Shown in pieces: positions 1-5,685 of a DNA stretch of 6,039 nt (position 1 is the first letter of the stretch; each line of letters starts with the position of its first letter). The DNA is from Planctomycetaceae bacterium. GTDB taxonomy: Bacteria; Planctomycetota; Phycisphaerae; Phycisphaerales; SM1A02. A model generated the notes under the pieces. That model saw only the letters and a list, made by a program, of their open reading frames with translations. It ran no database searches and was not told where the DNA came from. The position numbers were made by a program, and so were the translations under genes. The DNA lies in contig CANHFL010000087.1 in the NCBI GenBank assembly GCA_947459855.1, positions 1 through 6,039 on the forward strand, in the 5' to 3' direction.

Positions 1-2
1 CC

Positions 3-1262
3 TCGGAACTCGACGCCACCGCCGACGTGCTGGTCGCCGACGGGCGAATCGCCGCCGTCAGCACGAAGCGCGGTGAACTGGGCTCCCCCGGCATCGAGTG
101 CATCGACTGCGAAGGGCAGGTCGTCGCGCCGGGCCTCATCGATCCGCACGTCCACCTGCGCGAGCCGGGCGGCGAGGCGAAGGAGACGATCGCGACTGGC
201 GTCGCCGCGGCCGTGGCCGGCGGCTTCACGTCGGTCTGCTGCATGCCGAACACCAACCCGTGCCTGGACTCGCCGCCGCTGGTCGAGTTCGTGCGGCTGC
301 GCGCGCGGGAGGCCAATCTGGCGCGCGTCTTCGTGGCGGCCGCCGCCACGGTCGGCCGCAAGGGCGAGCAGCTGGCCCCAATGGCCGCGATGGGCCAGGC
401 CGGTGCGGTGGCCTTCACCGACGACGGCGACGGCATCGCCAGCGCCCAGATGATGCTGCGCGTGCTGCAGATGTGCAAGGCGGTCGGCCGCCCCTTCATG
501 CAGCACTGCCAGGAGCCCACGCTCACGCAGGGCGCCGCGATGAACGCCGGCCCGCTCCAGGCGAAGCTCGGCCTGGGAGGCTGGCCCGCGATCGCCGAGG
601 AGCTGATGCTGGAGCGCGACGTCATGCTGAACCGCGGCGTCGGTGCGCGCTACCACGCGCAGCACCTCTCGGCCGCCGGCAGTGCCGAGATCATCCGCCG
701 CGCGCGCGCCGCGGGCCAGCCCGTGAGCGGCGAGGCGTCCCCGCACCACCTGCTGCTGACCGACGAGGCGTGCGACGGCTACAACACCGAGGCGAAGATG
801 AATCCCCCGCTGCGCACCGCCAAGGACGTGCAGGCGCTGCGCCAGGCGGTCGCCGACGGAACCATCGACGTCCTGGCCACCGACCACGCGCCGCACACCG
901 CCGCCGAGAAGGCGCGCGACTTCGCGAACGCCCCGTTCGGCATCGTCGGGCTGGAGACCGCCCTGCCGCTCTATGCCGAAGCCCTGGTCGCGACCGGCGC
1001 GATCGGCTGGCCACGGCTCGTCGCGCTGCTCACCATCCAGCCCGCCCGGCTCCTGGGCCTGGACGGCACCGGTCTCGGCACGCTGCGCGTCGGCGCCGCC
1101 GCGGACATCACGGTGATCGACCCCGCCGCCACGTGGACCATCGACCCCGCCGAGTTCCGCTCACGCAGCCGCAACACGCCCTTCGCCGGGCGCCGCGTCA
1201 CGGGCCGTGCGGTGCGGACGTTCGTGGGCGGCCGGCAGGTGTTCCAGCACGCGGGCGCGTGA
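3..1262 (+). CDS. pyrC: Dihydroorotase (type I-like), 5'-truncated by the window edge
   Basis: This enzyme interconverts N-carbamoyl-L-aspartate and dihydroorotate, the third step of de novo pyrimidine synthesis, in the cytoplasm. The frame is open from base 3. The GTG at 27 lies inside the conserved first strand (ADVLVADGRI), so the true start is upstream of the window. Counting from that GTG, the metal-binding DPHVHLREPG motif has His41 and His43 and substrate Arg45. Asn75 follows in MPNTNP, then FTDDGD (Asp132/133), where type I enzymes use Asp in place of a carboxylated lysine. Next come QHCQEP (His160), HAQHLS (His210/213), GEASPHH, MNPPLR and ATDHAPH with the catalytic Asp286. The C-terminus has the usual TPFAGRRVTGRAVRTFVGGR closing strands. 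QHCQEP replaces the commoner HAEDP, which I associate with planctomycete homologues (recollection, not a search). Some such proteins are inactive partners of aspartate transcarbamoylase, but here the visible ligands are intact. Stop is TGA. It converges on hpnH across a 69-bp gap with no convincing terminator. Confidence 0.93.
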   Translation, partial: SELDATADVLVADGRIAAVSTKRGELGSPGIECIDCEGQVVAPGLIDPHVHLREPGGEAKETIATGVAAAVAGGFTSVCCMPNTNPCLDSPPLVEFVRLRAREANLARVFVAAAATVGRKGEQLAPMAAMGQAGAVAFTDDGDGIASAQMMLRVLQMCKAVGRPFMQHCQEPTLTQGAAMNAGPLQAKLGLGGWPAIAEELMLERDVMLNRGVGARYHAQHLSAAGSAEIIRRARAAGQPVSGEASPHHLLLTDEACDGYNTEAKMNPPLRTAKDVQALRQAVADGTIDVLATDHAPHTAAEKARDFANAPFGIVGLETALPLYAEALVATGAIGWPRLVALLTIQPARLLGLDGTGLGTLRVGAAADITVIDPAATWTIDPAEFRSRSRNTPFAGRRVTGRAVRTFVGGRQVFQHAGA

Positions 1263-1331
1263 GGCCACCGGGCAGGCACGCGGCGTCCCCGGCCGAAGGC
1301 GGCACCGGGCTCCGGCCCACGTCGCGCCGGC

Positions 1332-2468
1332 TCAGGCCGCGCTCTTCTCGGTCAGGTCCTTCGCGATGCCCAGCTGCACCAGGCGCTCGATCGGGCGGTG
1401 CGGCTTCTTGGCCTCCTCGGCCAGGTCCTTGGCGGCCTGGGCGTCGGGGTAGGTGTTGAACAGCATCGCCTTGACGTTGGCCCAGATGCCGCCGACGCCG
1501 CCGAACGTGTAATCCACGGCGCTCGGCTCGTACCCGCAGTGCACCATGCAGTTCTGGCACTTGGGGTTGCCGCTCTTCACGCCGTACTGCTCCCACTTGG
1601 TCTCCTCGATCAGCTCCTTGAAGCTGTCGTAGTAGCCCTCCTGCAGCAGGTAGCACGGCTTCTGCCAGCCGAACACGTTGTAGGCCGGGCTGCCCCAGGG
1701 CGTGCACTCGAAGTCGCGCTTGCCCATGAGGAACTCCAGGAAGAGCGGGCTCATGTTGAACTTCCAGCTCTTCTTGCGGTTCGAGAGGATCATCCCGAAC
1801 AGGTGGTTCGTCTTGCGGCGGCCCAGGAAGTTCTGCTGGTCGGGCGCCTTGTCGTAGGCGTAGCCCGGCGAGACCATCATGCCCTCGACGCCGGTGGCCA
1901 TCATCTCGTCGAAGAAGCCGCGGACCGAGGCCGGGTCGGCGCCGTCGAACAGCGTGGTGTTCGTCGTCACGCGGAAGCCCATCTTCACCGCCAGGCGGAT
2001 GCCCTCCATCGCCTTCTGGAAGGTGCCCTCGCGGCAGACCGCGAAGTCATGATGCTCCTCCTGGCCATCCATGTGGACGCTGAAGCTCAGGTACTTGCTG
2101 GGCTTGAACGTGCCCTGCTCCAGGCGCTCCTTCAGGAGCAGCGCATTGGTGCAGAGGTAGATGTACTTCTTGCGCGCGACCAGGGCCTCGACCAGCTCCT
2201 TGATCTGCGGGTGCAGAAGCGGCTCGCCGCCGGGGATGCTGACCATCGGGGCGCCGCACTCGTCCACGGCCTTCAGGCAGTCCTCGACGGAGAGGTTCTG
2301 CTTCAGGATGTGCGCCGGGTACTGGATCTTGCCGCAGCCCGCGCAGGCCAGGTTGCAGCGGAAGAGCGGCTCCAGCATCAGGACCAGCGGGTAGTGCTTG
2401 CGCCCGCGGAGCTTCTGTCCGAGAACGTACGAAGCGACGGTCCACATCTGCGAAATCGGCACTGCCAT
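1332..2468 (-). CDS. hpnH: Adenosyl-hopene transferase HpnH (radical SAM)
   Basis: HpnH is a radical SAM enzyme that adds the 5'-deoxyadenosyl radical to diploptene to make adenosylhopane, the first step of C35 (extended) hopanoid side-chain synthesis (family knowledge). The 378-residue protein opens with MAVPISQMWT and has the cluster motif FRCNLACAGC: CxxxCxxC with Cys38, Cys42 and Cys45 for the [4Fe-4S] centre. SIPGGEPLLHP (78-87) is the SAM-contacting GGEP motif, and YLSFSVHMDG (126-135) is a core barrel strand. The C-terminal part has further cysteines, C255 and C272, and the CQNCMVHCGYE segment (304-314), typical of the HpnH/DUF3463 tail. The ATG at 2468 is chosen because GGAAG lies about 7 nt upstream and family similarity begins there; the open frame runs far upstream only because GC-rich DNA lacks stops. 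It is divergent from the sigma gene. No shc or other hpn gene is in the window, so hopanoid production is inferred from this gene alone. Confidence 0.95.
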   Translation of the reverse strand: MAVPISQMWTVASYVLGQKLRGRKHYPLVLMLEPLFRCNLACAGCGKIQYPAHILKQNLSVEDCLKAVDECGAPMVSIPGGEPLLHPQIKELVEALVARKKYIYLCTNALLLKERLEQGTFKPSKYLSFSVHMDGQEEHHDFAVCREGTFQKAMEGIRLAVKMGFRVTTNTTLFDGADPASVRGFFDEMMATGVEGMMVSPGYAYDKAPDQQNFLGRRKTNHLFGMILSNRKKSWKFNMSPLFLEFLMGKRDFECTPWGSPAYNVFGWQKPCYLLQEGYYDSFKELIEETKWEQYGVKSGNPKCQNCMVHCGYEPSAVDYTFGGVGGIWANVKAMLFNTYPDAQAAKDLAEEAKKPHRPIERLVQLGIAKDLTEKSAA

Positions 2469-2525
2469 GGGGGTCTTCCGTGGGAATCTGGCTGCTGGGG
2501 CTCGAACCCGGGCGATCCGGGCGCG

Positions 2526-2540
2526 GGGTGGGATCGTAGC
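2526..2540 (-). promoter_or_regulatory. Candidate extended -10 promoter of hpnH
   Basis: Read on the minus strand, TGCTACGAT spans 2541-2533: a TGn extended -10 followed by TACGAT, matching TATAAT at four of six positions. No good -35 box is visible 16-18 nt upstream, which is tolerated for extended -10 promoters. Transcription would begin near 2526, giving a leader of about 57 nt before the hpnH ATG at 2468. This rests on sequence pattern only. Confidence 0.4.
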
Positions 2541-2561
2541 ACGGACGCCATGGCAGCCATT

Positions 2562-2638
2562 CCCTTGACCGGCTCGCTTCCGTTCGGCCCCCGACCCGCC
2601 ACCCCACCGGGTTCGGGGCTCGTGGACGCGGTCAAGGG
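2562..2638. repeat. Nested palindrome in the hpnH/sigma divergent region
   Basis: An outer perfect 10-bp inverted repeat, CCCTTGACCG (2562-2571) and CGGTCAAGGG (2629-2638), encloses an inner stem. In the inner stem CCCCGACCCG (2589-2598) pairs with CGGG plus TCGGGG (2608-2618), with one bulged T at 2612 and a 9-nt loop. Each outer arm contains TTGACC, which looks like a -35 box on both strands, but no credible -10 box lies 16-18 nt beyond either one. It could be an operator shared by the two divergent genes or a structural palindrome; its function is unknown. Confidence 0.55.
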
Positions 2639-2666
2639 AGGCTTCCTCGAAGCGGCGCACGCCCGC

Positions 2667-2695
2667 CGGGAAGCCCCCAATTCGGCCAGTAGGAT
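2667..2695 (+). promoter_or_regulatory. Candidate promoter of the sigma-factor operon
   Basis: TAGGAT at 2690-2695 resembles a -10 box (four of six matches) and lies 28 nt before the GTG start at 2724, which would give a short leader of about 20 nt. The hexamer 17 nt upstream (CGGGAA, 2667-2672) is a poor sigma-70 -35 box. Its GGGAA core faintly resembles the GGAA-type -35 of ECF promoters, so autoregulation is possible but unproven. Confidence 0.3.
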
Positions 2696-2723
2696 CGGGC
2701 CCGGGGCGGCGAAGGGAGCCGCC

Positions 2724-3386
2724 GTGTCCCGCATGCCGCTCGCCGACCGCTCCGACGAAGCCCTGATGACGGCCTACCTGGCCGGCGACCGCTCGGCGTT
2801 CGTCGAACTGGTGGAGCGGTACCGCACCGAGCTGCACACGTTCCTGGCGCGCTTCCTCGGCTCGGCCACCGCCGCGGACGACGTCTTCCAGGAGACGTTC
2901 CTCCAGGTGCACCTGAGCGGGCACACGTTCGACCAGGACCGTAACTTCAAGCCGTGGCTCTTCACGATCGCCGCCAACAAGGCGCGCGACTGGCACCGTC
3001 GGCAGAAGCGCCGCAAGGCGGCGAGCCTGGACGCCCCGGTCGGCTCCGACGCCGACGGCGCGCGGCTCGTGGACCTGATCGAGGCCGATTCCGTCGCGCC
3101 CGGTGCGCCCGTCGAGGCCGCCGAGCTCCGCCAGCAGGTGAAGGACGTCGTCGACGCCCTGCCCGCGCATTACCGCGAGATCCTGCTCCTGAACTACTTC
3201 CAGCGCATGAGCTACGGGCAGATCGCCGATTCACTCGGCATCCCGCTCGGCACGGTCAAGAGCCGCCTGCACGCCGCGGTCGCGGCGTTCGCGGAGCGGT
3301 GGCGAACCTCGCAGGCACGCAGCGCCGACGGCGCCCAGGCCCGCGCGACGCACACGAAGGGCACGACGAAGGAGAACGGTCGATGA
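2724..3386 (+). CDS. ECF-type RNA polymerase sigma factor
   Basis: A sigma-70 family protein of 220 residues with region 2 and region 4 only, the ECF layout, which directs RNA polymerase to a regulon not identifiable here. Region 2 covers about residues 11-95 and includes the DDVFQETFLQVH segment (52-63), followed by FKPWLFTIAANKARDWHRR. A variable linker (about 100-133) leads to region 4 (about 134-192), with the helix-turn-helix SYGQIADSLGIPLGTVKSRL at 163-182. A short basic, Ala/Thr-rich tail of about 25 residues ends the protein. I choose GTG at 2724 because AAGGGAG (2712-2718) lies 5 nt upstream; the in-frame ATG at 2733 would sit 14 nt from it. The TGA overlaps the next gene as ATGA, so the two are probably translationally coupled. 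The family subgroup and the signal sensed are unknown. Confidence 0.92.
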   Translation: MSRMPLADRSDEALMTAYLAGDRSAFVELVERYRTELHTFLARFLGSATAADDVFQETFLQVHLSGHTFDQDRNFKPWLFTIAANKARDWHRRQKRRKAASLDAPVGSDADGARLVDLIEADSVAPGAPVEAAELRQQVKDVVDALPAHYREILLLNYFQRMSYGQIADSLGIPLGTVKSRLHAAVAAFAERWRTSQARSADGAQARATHTKGTTKENGR

Positions 3387-4459
3387 CGGATCCTGCAGAC
3401 GAGGTCCCCGGCACGGAGCTGAGCGCCGCGGACGCGCGCATCCTGGACTTCCTGGCCGAGCACGGCTTCGATGCCTCGCGCATCGACCAGTTGCCCGCCG
3501 ACGACCGTCCGCGCGCGCTGGCCATCATCCGCCAGATGGACGTGCTGGACCGCTACCCGGTGGATCCCCCGCACGAGAGCATCGTCGACGCGACGCTGGC
3601 GCGAATCGACCGCCACGACGAGCAGCGCGCGGCCGCGATGCGGATCGGAGCGACCCGCTGGCGTCCGCGCATCCGGCTGGCGGACGTCGTCGGCATCGCC
3701 GCACTCCTGCTGGTGGCCACCGGCGTGGCGCTCCCCATGCTCACGCAGCTGCGCGCGCAGAGCCTGAGCGCCGTGTGCGCAAGCAACCTGCGCTCCCTGG
3801 GCGGCGCGCTGGCCCACTATGCCAACGAGAACGGCGGCGCGATGCCCGCGATGGCCGGCATCGGCGGCGGCCTGTTCGGCGACTCGACCCCCGTGCCCCC
3901 CACCGCCACCGCACCCGCGACGACCCCGCAGCAGGCGATGCGCCAGGCCGCCGAGCGCGCGGCCATGATCCGCGCGCTGAACGCGGTACGTGGCGGCGTC
4001 ACCGTGACCGTCATCCCCAACTGGGGCACGTTCCAGCACAGCGCGAACCTCGCGCTGCTGGTCTCGAAGGGCTACGCCGACGTCCATGCACTGCGCTGCC
4101 CCGGCTGCGCCGCAGGCGCGGCGTGCTTCGCGTACCGCGTGCCCGCCCAGGGCGCGCGCTTCCAGCTGGACACGCCGCACCGCATGGTCGTGGTGTCCGA
4201 CGCGAACCCGGTCATCGAGCTGCGCCGCAACGGGCAGAAGATCGACCGCAGCGTGCTGAGCTCGCGCAACCACGGCGAGAGCGGGCAGAACCTCCTCTTC
4301 TGCGACGCGGCCGTCGAATGGCGCACGTCGCCGATCCTGACCGACTCGCCCTCCAAGGTGATCGACAACATCTGGCTGCCCCGCGGCGACGACGGCACCG
4401 AGCGCGCCGACCTGCGGGTCCGCCCGAAGGACCCGAACGACACGTTCGTTGCCCAGTGA
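3383..4459 (+). CDS. Sigma-linked one-pass membrane protein with pseudopilin-like (H-X9-DG type) exterior
   Basis: A 358-residue protein whose ATG overlaps the sigma stop; AAGGAG at 3369-3374 lies 8 nt upstream. Residues 1-98 are charged and look cytoplasmic. Basic RWRPRIR (92-98) precedes a hydrophobic segment at about 99-123 (DVVGIAALLLVATGVALPML), giving N-in/C-out topology. The outer part starts with CASNLRSLGGALAHYANENG (132-151), resembling the mature start of planctomycete DUF1559/prepilin-like proteins (CxxNLRQIGxAL). A Pro/Thr-rich stretch (about 169-185), a CPGC pair (239-242), a VVVSDANP strand (269-276) and SRNHGESGQNLLFCDAAVEW (294-313) follow. The last is a variant H-X9-DG motif with DA instead of DG. 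No prepilin peptidase site (G-F-T-L-x-E) precedes the membrane segment, and no HxxxCxxC zinc anti-sigma motif is seen in the N-terminus. Position suggests it controls the sigma factor, but that is inference. Pseudopilin-like similarity is by pattern only. Confidence 0.85.
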   Translation: MTDPADEVPGTELSAADARILDFLAEHGFDASRIDQLPADDRPRALAIIRQMDVLDRYPVDPPHESIVDATLARIDRHDEQRAAAMRIGATRWRPRIRLADVVGIAALLLVATGVALPMLTQLRAQSLSAVCASNLRSLGGALAHYANENGGAMPAMAGIGGGLFGDSTPVPPTATAPATTPQQAMRQAAERAAMIRALNAVRGGVTVTVIPNWGTFQHSANLALLVSKGYADVHALRCPGCAAGAACFAYRVPAQGARFQLDTPHRMVVVSDANPVIELRRNGQKIDRSVLSSRNHGESGQNLLFCDAAVEWRTSPILTDSPSKVIDNIWLPRGDDGTERADLRVRPKDPNDTFVAQ

Positions 4460-4477
4460 CCGGCGGATACGGTCAAT

Positions 4478-4512
4478 AACCGCCCTGACCGGCCAGGCCG
4501 GCGGGGCGGTTT
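4478..4512 (+). terminator. Intrinsic terminator of the sigma operon
   Basis: AACCGCCC (4478-4485) pairs with GGGCGGTT (4504-4511). An inner stem, CCGGCC-A-GGCCGG, can stack inside it. It starts 18 nt after the membrane-protein stop. The following T tract is short (TTT then GCC), so termination may be partial. The rpmI promoter begins immediately after. Confidence 0.6.
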
Positions 4513-4515
4513 GCC

Positions 4516-4544
4516 TTGCGGGAAGGCCCGGGTTCGGCTATCCT
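4516..4544 (+). promoter_or_regulatory. Candidate sigma-70-type promoter of rpmI-rplT
   Basis: TTGCGG (4516-4521) and TATCCT (4539-4544) are separated by exactly 17 nt, matching -35 and -10 boxes at three and four of six positions. Transcription would start near 4551, leaving a leader of about 44 nt before rpmI. The placement directly after a terminator supports an independent ribosomal-protein transcript. Confidence 0.5.
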
Positions 4545-4573
4545 TCGCGATTCTCCGCCCGGCCGACCCGGGC
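4526..4573. repeat. Inverted repeat flanking the rpmI -10 box
   Basis: GCCCGGGTTCGGC (4526-4538) and GCCGACCCGGGC (4562-4573) are complementary over 12 bp with one extra T in the left arm. The 23-nt spacer begins exactly with the putative -10 hexamer TATCCT. If transcription starts near 4551, only the right arm is transcribed, so this would act as DNA (an operator) rather than as an RNA hairpin. It could also be a chance GC-rich palindrome. Confidence 0.5.
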
Positions 4574-4594
4574 TCAGCCACCACGGAACACGCC

Positions 4595-4855
4595 ATGCCG
4601 AAGCAAAAGTCCCACCGCGGCCTGCTCAAGCGCATCAAGCTCACCAAGACGGGCAAGGTCCGCTTCAAGGCGCCGAACAGCCGCCACATCAAGAGCAACA
4701 AGACCGGCGAACAGGTCCAGTCCTACCGCAAGTCGCGCTACGCGCGCAGCGGCGACCTGCGCTACCTGAAGAAGCTGCTCAACCGTGGCCTGCGCTCCGA
4801 GGAGCGTTCGGTTGCCGACGAGAAGGCCCGCGAGGCCGCCAAGGCCGCGAAGTAA
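4595..4855 (+). CDS. rpmI: Large ribosomal subunit protein bL35
   Basis: A small basic structural protein of the 50S subunit, 86 residues. It begins MPKQKSHRGLLKRIKLTKTG and continues KVRFKAPNSRHIKSNKT, the recognisable bL35 pattern (MPKxKTxxGxxKRFKxTxxGK and the H..SNKT/KS turn). The start at 4595 is fixed by this conserved N-terminus; the upstream signal is weak (GGAA at 4585-4588). The usual length is about 65 residues. The extra C-terminal segment (about 66-86, ending EKAREAAKAAK) is charged, helical-looking and of unknown role. It is followed after 114 nt by rplT, the standard rpmI-rplT order. infC, commonly first in this operon, is not upstream; a sigma-operon terminator lies there instead. 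Confidence 0.93.
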   Translation: MPKQKSHRGLLKRIKLTKTGKVRFKAPNSRHIKSNKTGEQVQSYRKSRYARSGDLRYLKKLLNRGLRSEERSVADEKAREAAKAAK

Positions 4856-4870
4856 ATCGATTCACCCACC

Positions 4871-4895
4871 GGTCCTGCCGGCGTTCGGCAGGATC
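4871..4895 (+). promoter_or_regulatory. Stem-loop in the rpmI-rplT intergenic region
   Basis: TCCTGCCG (4873-4880) pairs perfectly with CGGCAGGA (4886-4893) around the loop GCGTT. The stem can extend by a G-T and a G-C pair to 10 bp. No T tract follows, so it is not a typical terminator. Autoregulation by bL20 binding mRNA structures in this operon is established in E. coli and B. subtilis; assigning that role here is inference. Confidence 0.45.
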
Positions 4896-4969
4896 CACGC
4901 ATCGTCCGTCGGGACCAAAGCGCCGCCTGAACGGCCTCCGCCGGACACGACACTGAGGAGTCCCCCACC

Positions 4970-5347
4970 ATGCCACGCGCACGCAAGGGTGCAGCCCGCA
5001 CGCAGGCCCGCCGCAAGCTTCTCCGCGAAGCCCGCGGTTACTTCGGCACCAAGAGCCGCCTGAAGCAGCAGGCCAAGGTCGCGCTGATGCGCGCCGGCCG
5101 CAATGCCTGGCGCCACCGCCGCCTCCGCCGCCGCAACTACCGCCAGCTCTGGATCACCCGCATCACCGCGGCGTGCCGGATGCGCGGCTTCAAGTACAGC
5201 CTCCTGATCAACGGCCTGCAGCGCGCCAACTGCCTGCTGAACCGCAAGATGCTCAGCGAGATCGCGATCCACGACCCGGCGACGTTCGACGTCCTGGTCG
5301 AGACCGCGCGCAAGCACTCGTCGGTCCAGCACGCGAAGGCCGCGTAA
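4970..5347 (+). CDS. rplT: Large ribosomal subunit protein bL20
   Basis: This protein binds 23S rRNA and is needed early in 50S assembly; in several bacteria it also represses its own operon. The 125-residue product is near the usual 118. It has a strongly basic N-terminal extension and helix (MPRARKGAARTQARRKLLRE, then ARGYFGTKSR), followed by AGRNAWRHRRLRRRNYRQLWITRITAACR (42-70). KYSLLINGLQRAN (75-87) and the globular end MLSEIAIHDPATFDVLV (94-110) complete the canonical bL20 pattern. The ATG at 4970 is preceded by GAGGAG (4955-4960) with a 9-nt spacer, the best Shine-Dalgarno match on the plus strand here. CCTCC at 4935-4939 could pair with this GGAG and mask it. The gene is last in the unit and is followed by a strong terminator. 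Confidence 0.97.
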   Translation: MPRARKGAARTQARRKLLREARGYFGTKSRLKQQAKVALMRAGRNAWRHRRLRRRNYRQLWITRITAACRMRGFKYSLLINGLQRANCLLNRKMLSEIAIHDPATFDVLVETARKHSSVQHAKAA

Positions 5348-5373
5348 GACCGGCAACGGTACGACGGAAACAC

Positions 5374-5411
5374 CCGCGCCCCGCGAGCGATCGCGGGGCG
5401 CGGCGCTTTTG
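5374..5411 (+). terminator. Strong intrinsic terminator of rpmI-rplT
   Basis: GCGCCCCGCGA (5376-5386) and TCGCGGGGCGC (5391-5401) form a perfect 11-bp stem around GCGA. Two more C-G pairs outside extend it to 13 bp. The TTTT run at 5407-5410 follows after five bases. It lies 27 nt past the rplT stop. Confidence 0.85.
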
Positions 5412-5427
5412 CGGCGTGGCGAAATGG

Positions 5428-5641
5428 TGTCCGGGGTAGCCCGGGACGGGGTTCCGGGTGGAGGAGAGGCAGTGCGTGGTCGCCGCGCCCTTCCGCTGCG
5501 CTCGCACCTGGACGTTCCCACGAATTCGTCGTGCCGCCATTGCGGCAGGACGACATGTCGGCAGGCCCCCTTCGGTCCGCGCGCATGGCGACCAGGTGCC
5601 TTGGCGCCCCGCATGAAATCGTTCGGGGGCTACCCCGGACA
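5428..5641. repeat. REP-pair or MITE-like element bounded by inverted GTAG hairpins
   Basis: TGTCCGGGGTAGCCC (5428-5442) recurs as its exact reverse complement at 5627-5641. GAAA/TTTC lie three bases outside each arm (5421-5424 and 5645-5648), extending the symmetry. On the left, GTAG (5436-5439) is followed by an imperfect 7-bp hairpin, CCCGGGA-CGGGG-TTCCGGG (5440-5458). On the right, GTAG on the minus strand (5633-5630) leads into a bulged hairpin made by CCCC/GGGG and GAA/TTC (about 5607-5628). GTAG plus palindrome is the layout of REP sequences mobilised by RAYT (Y1 transposase-like) proteins. The interior has no believable gene, and no clear target-site duplication is visible. With 5412-5684 gene-free, this element accounts for most of that gap. 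Confidence 0.6.
5528..5560. repeat. Stem-loop and palindromes inside the repeat element
   Basis: TGCCGC (5532-5537) pairs with GCGGCA (5542-5547) around CATT. GTCG (5528-5531) and CGAC (5551-5554) close an outer stem with a 3-nt bulge. The 10-bp perfect palindrome CGACATGTCG (5551-5560) overlaps it, and the 8-bp palindrome CGAATTCG (5521-5528) abuts it. The structure suggests a folded nucleic acid rather than a coding sequence; its role is unknown. Confidence 0.45.
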
Positions 5642-5657
5642 GCGTTTCCAAATTCGG

Positions 5658-5685
5658 CAAACGAAGCGGGGCGTACTTTCCCGCT
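5658..5685 (-). terminator. Weak candidate terminator of csrA
   Basis: On the minus strand AGCGGG (5685-5680) pairs with CCCGCT (5670-5665) around a 9-nt loop, overlapping the last base of the csrA stop. It is followed by TCGTTT. The stem is short and the T tract poor, so this is only a possibility. Confidence 0.3.

Noticed and set aside
1263..1331. Possible bidirectional terminator between the convergent pyrC and hpnH genes
   Set aside because: Only short 4-bp stems (for example GGGC/GCCC around TCCG) can be drawn and no T tract is present on either strand.
98..1459. Arg/Ala-rich 453-residue plus-strand frame overlapping dihydroorotase
   Set aside because: It is a frame-shifted shadow of pyrC with low-complexity composition and no recognisable domain.
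2489..2558. tRNA-like sequence on the minus strand (GGTTCGAGCC segment, 6-bp acceptor-like GGCTGC/GCAGCC pairing)
   Set aside because: No D arm or proper 5-bp anticodon stem with 7-nt loop can be drawn, the T stem has a mismatch, no CCA is encoded, and the region overlaps the likely hpnH promoter.
1398..2723. Very long plus-strand reading frame antisense to hpnH and running into the sigma gene
   Set aside because: It is the shadow of hpnH in GC-rich DNA. The translated antisense part is low-complexity Leu/Ala/Val/His-rich with no family signature, while sigma similarity begins only at the GTG at 2724, which has its own ribosome-binding site.
2469..3170. Upstream extension of hpnH on the minus strand
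   Set aside because: The open frame continues across the intergenic region and antisense to the sigma gene, but similarity to HpnH starts at the ATG at 2468, where a ribosome-binding site is present.
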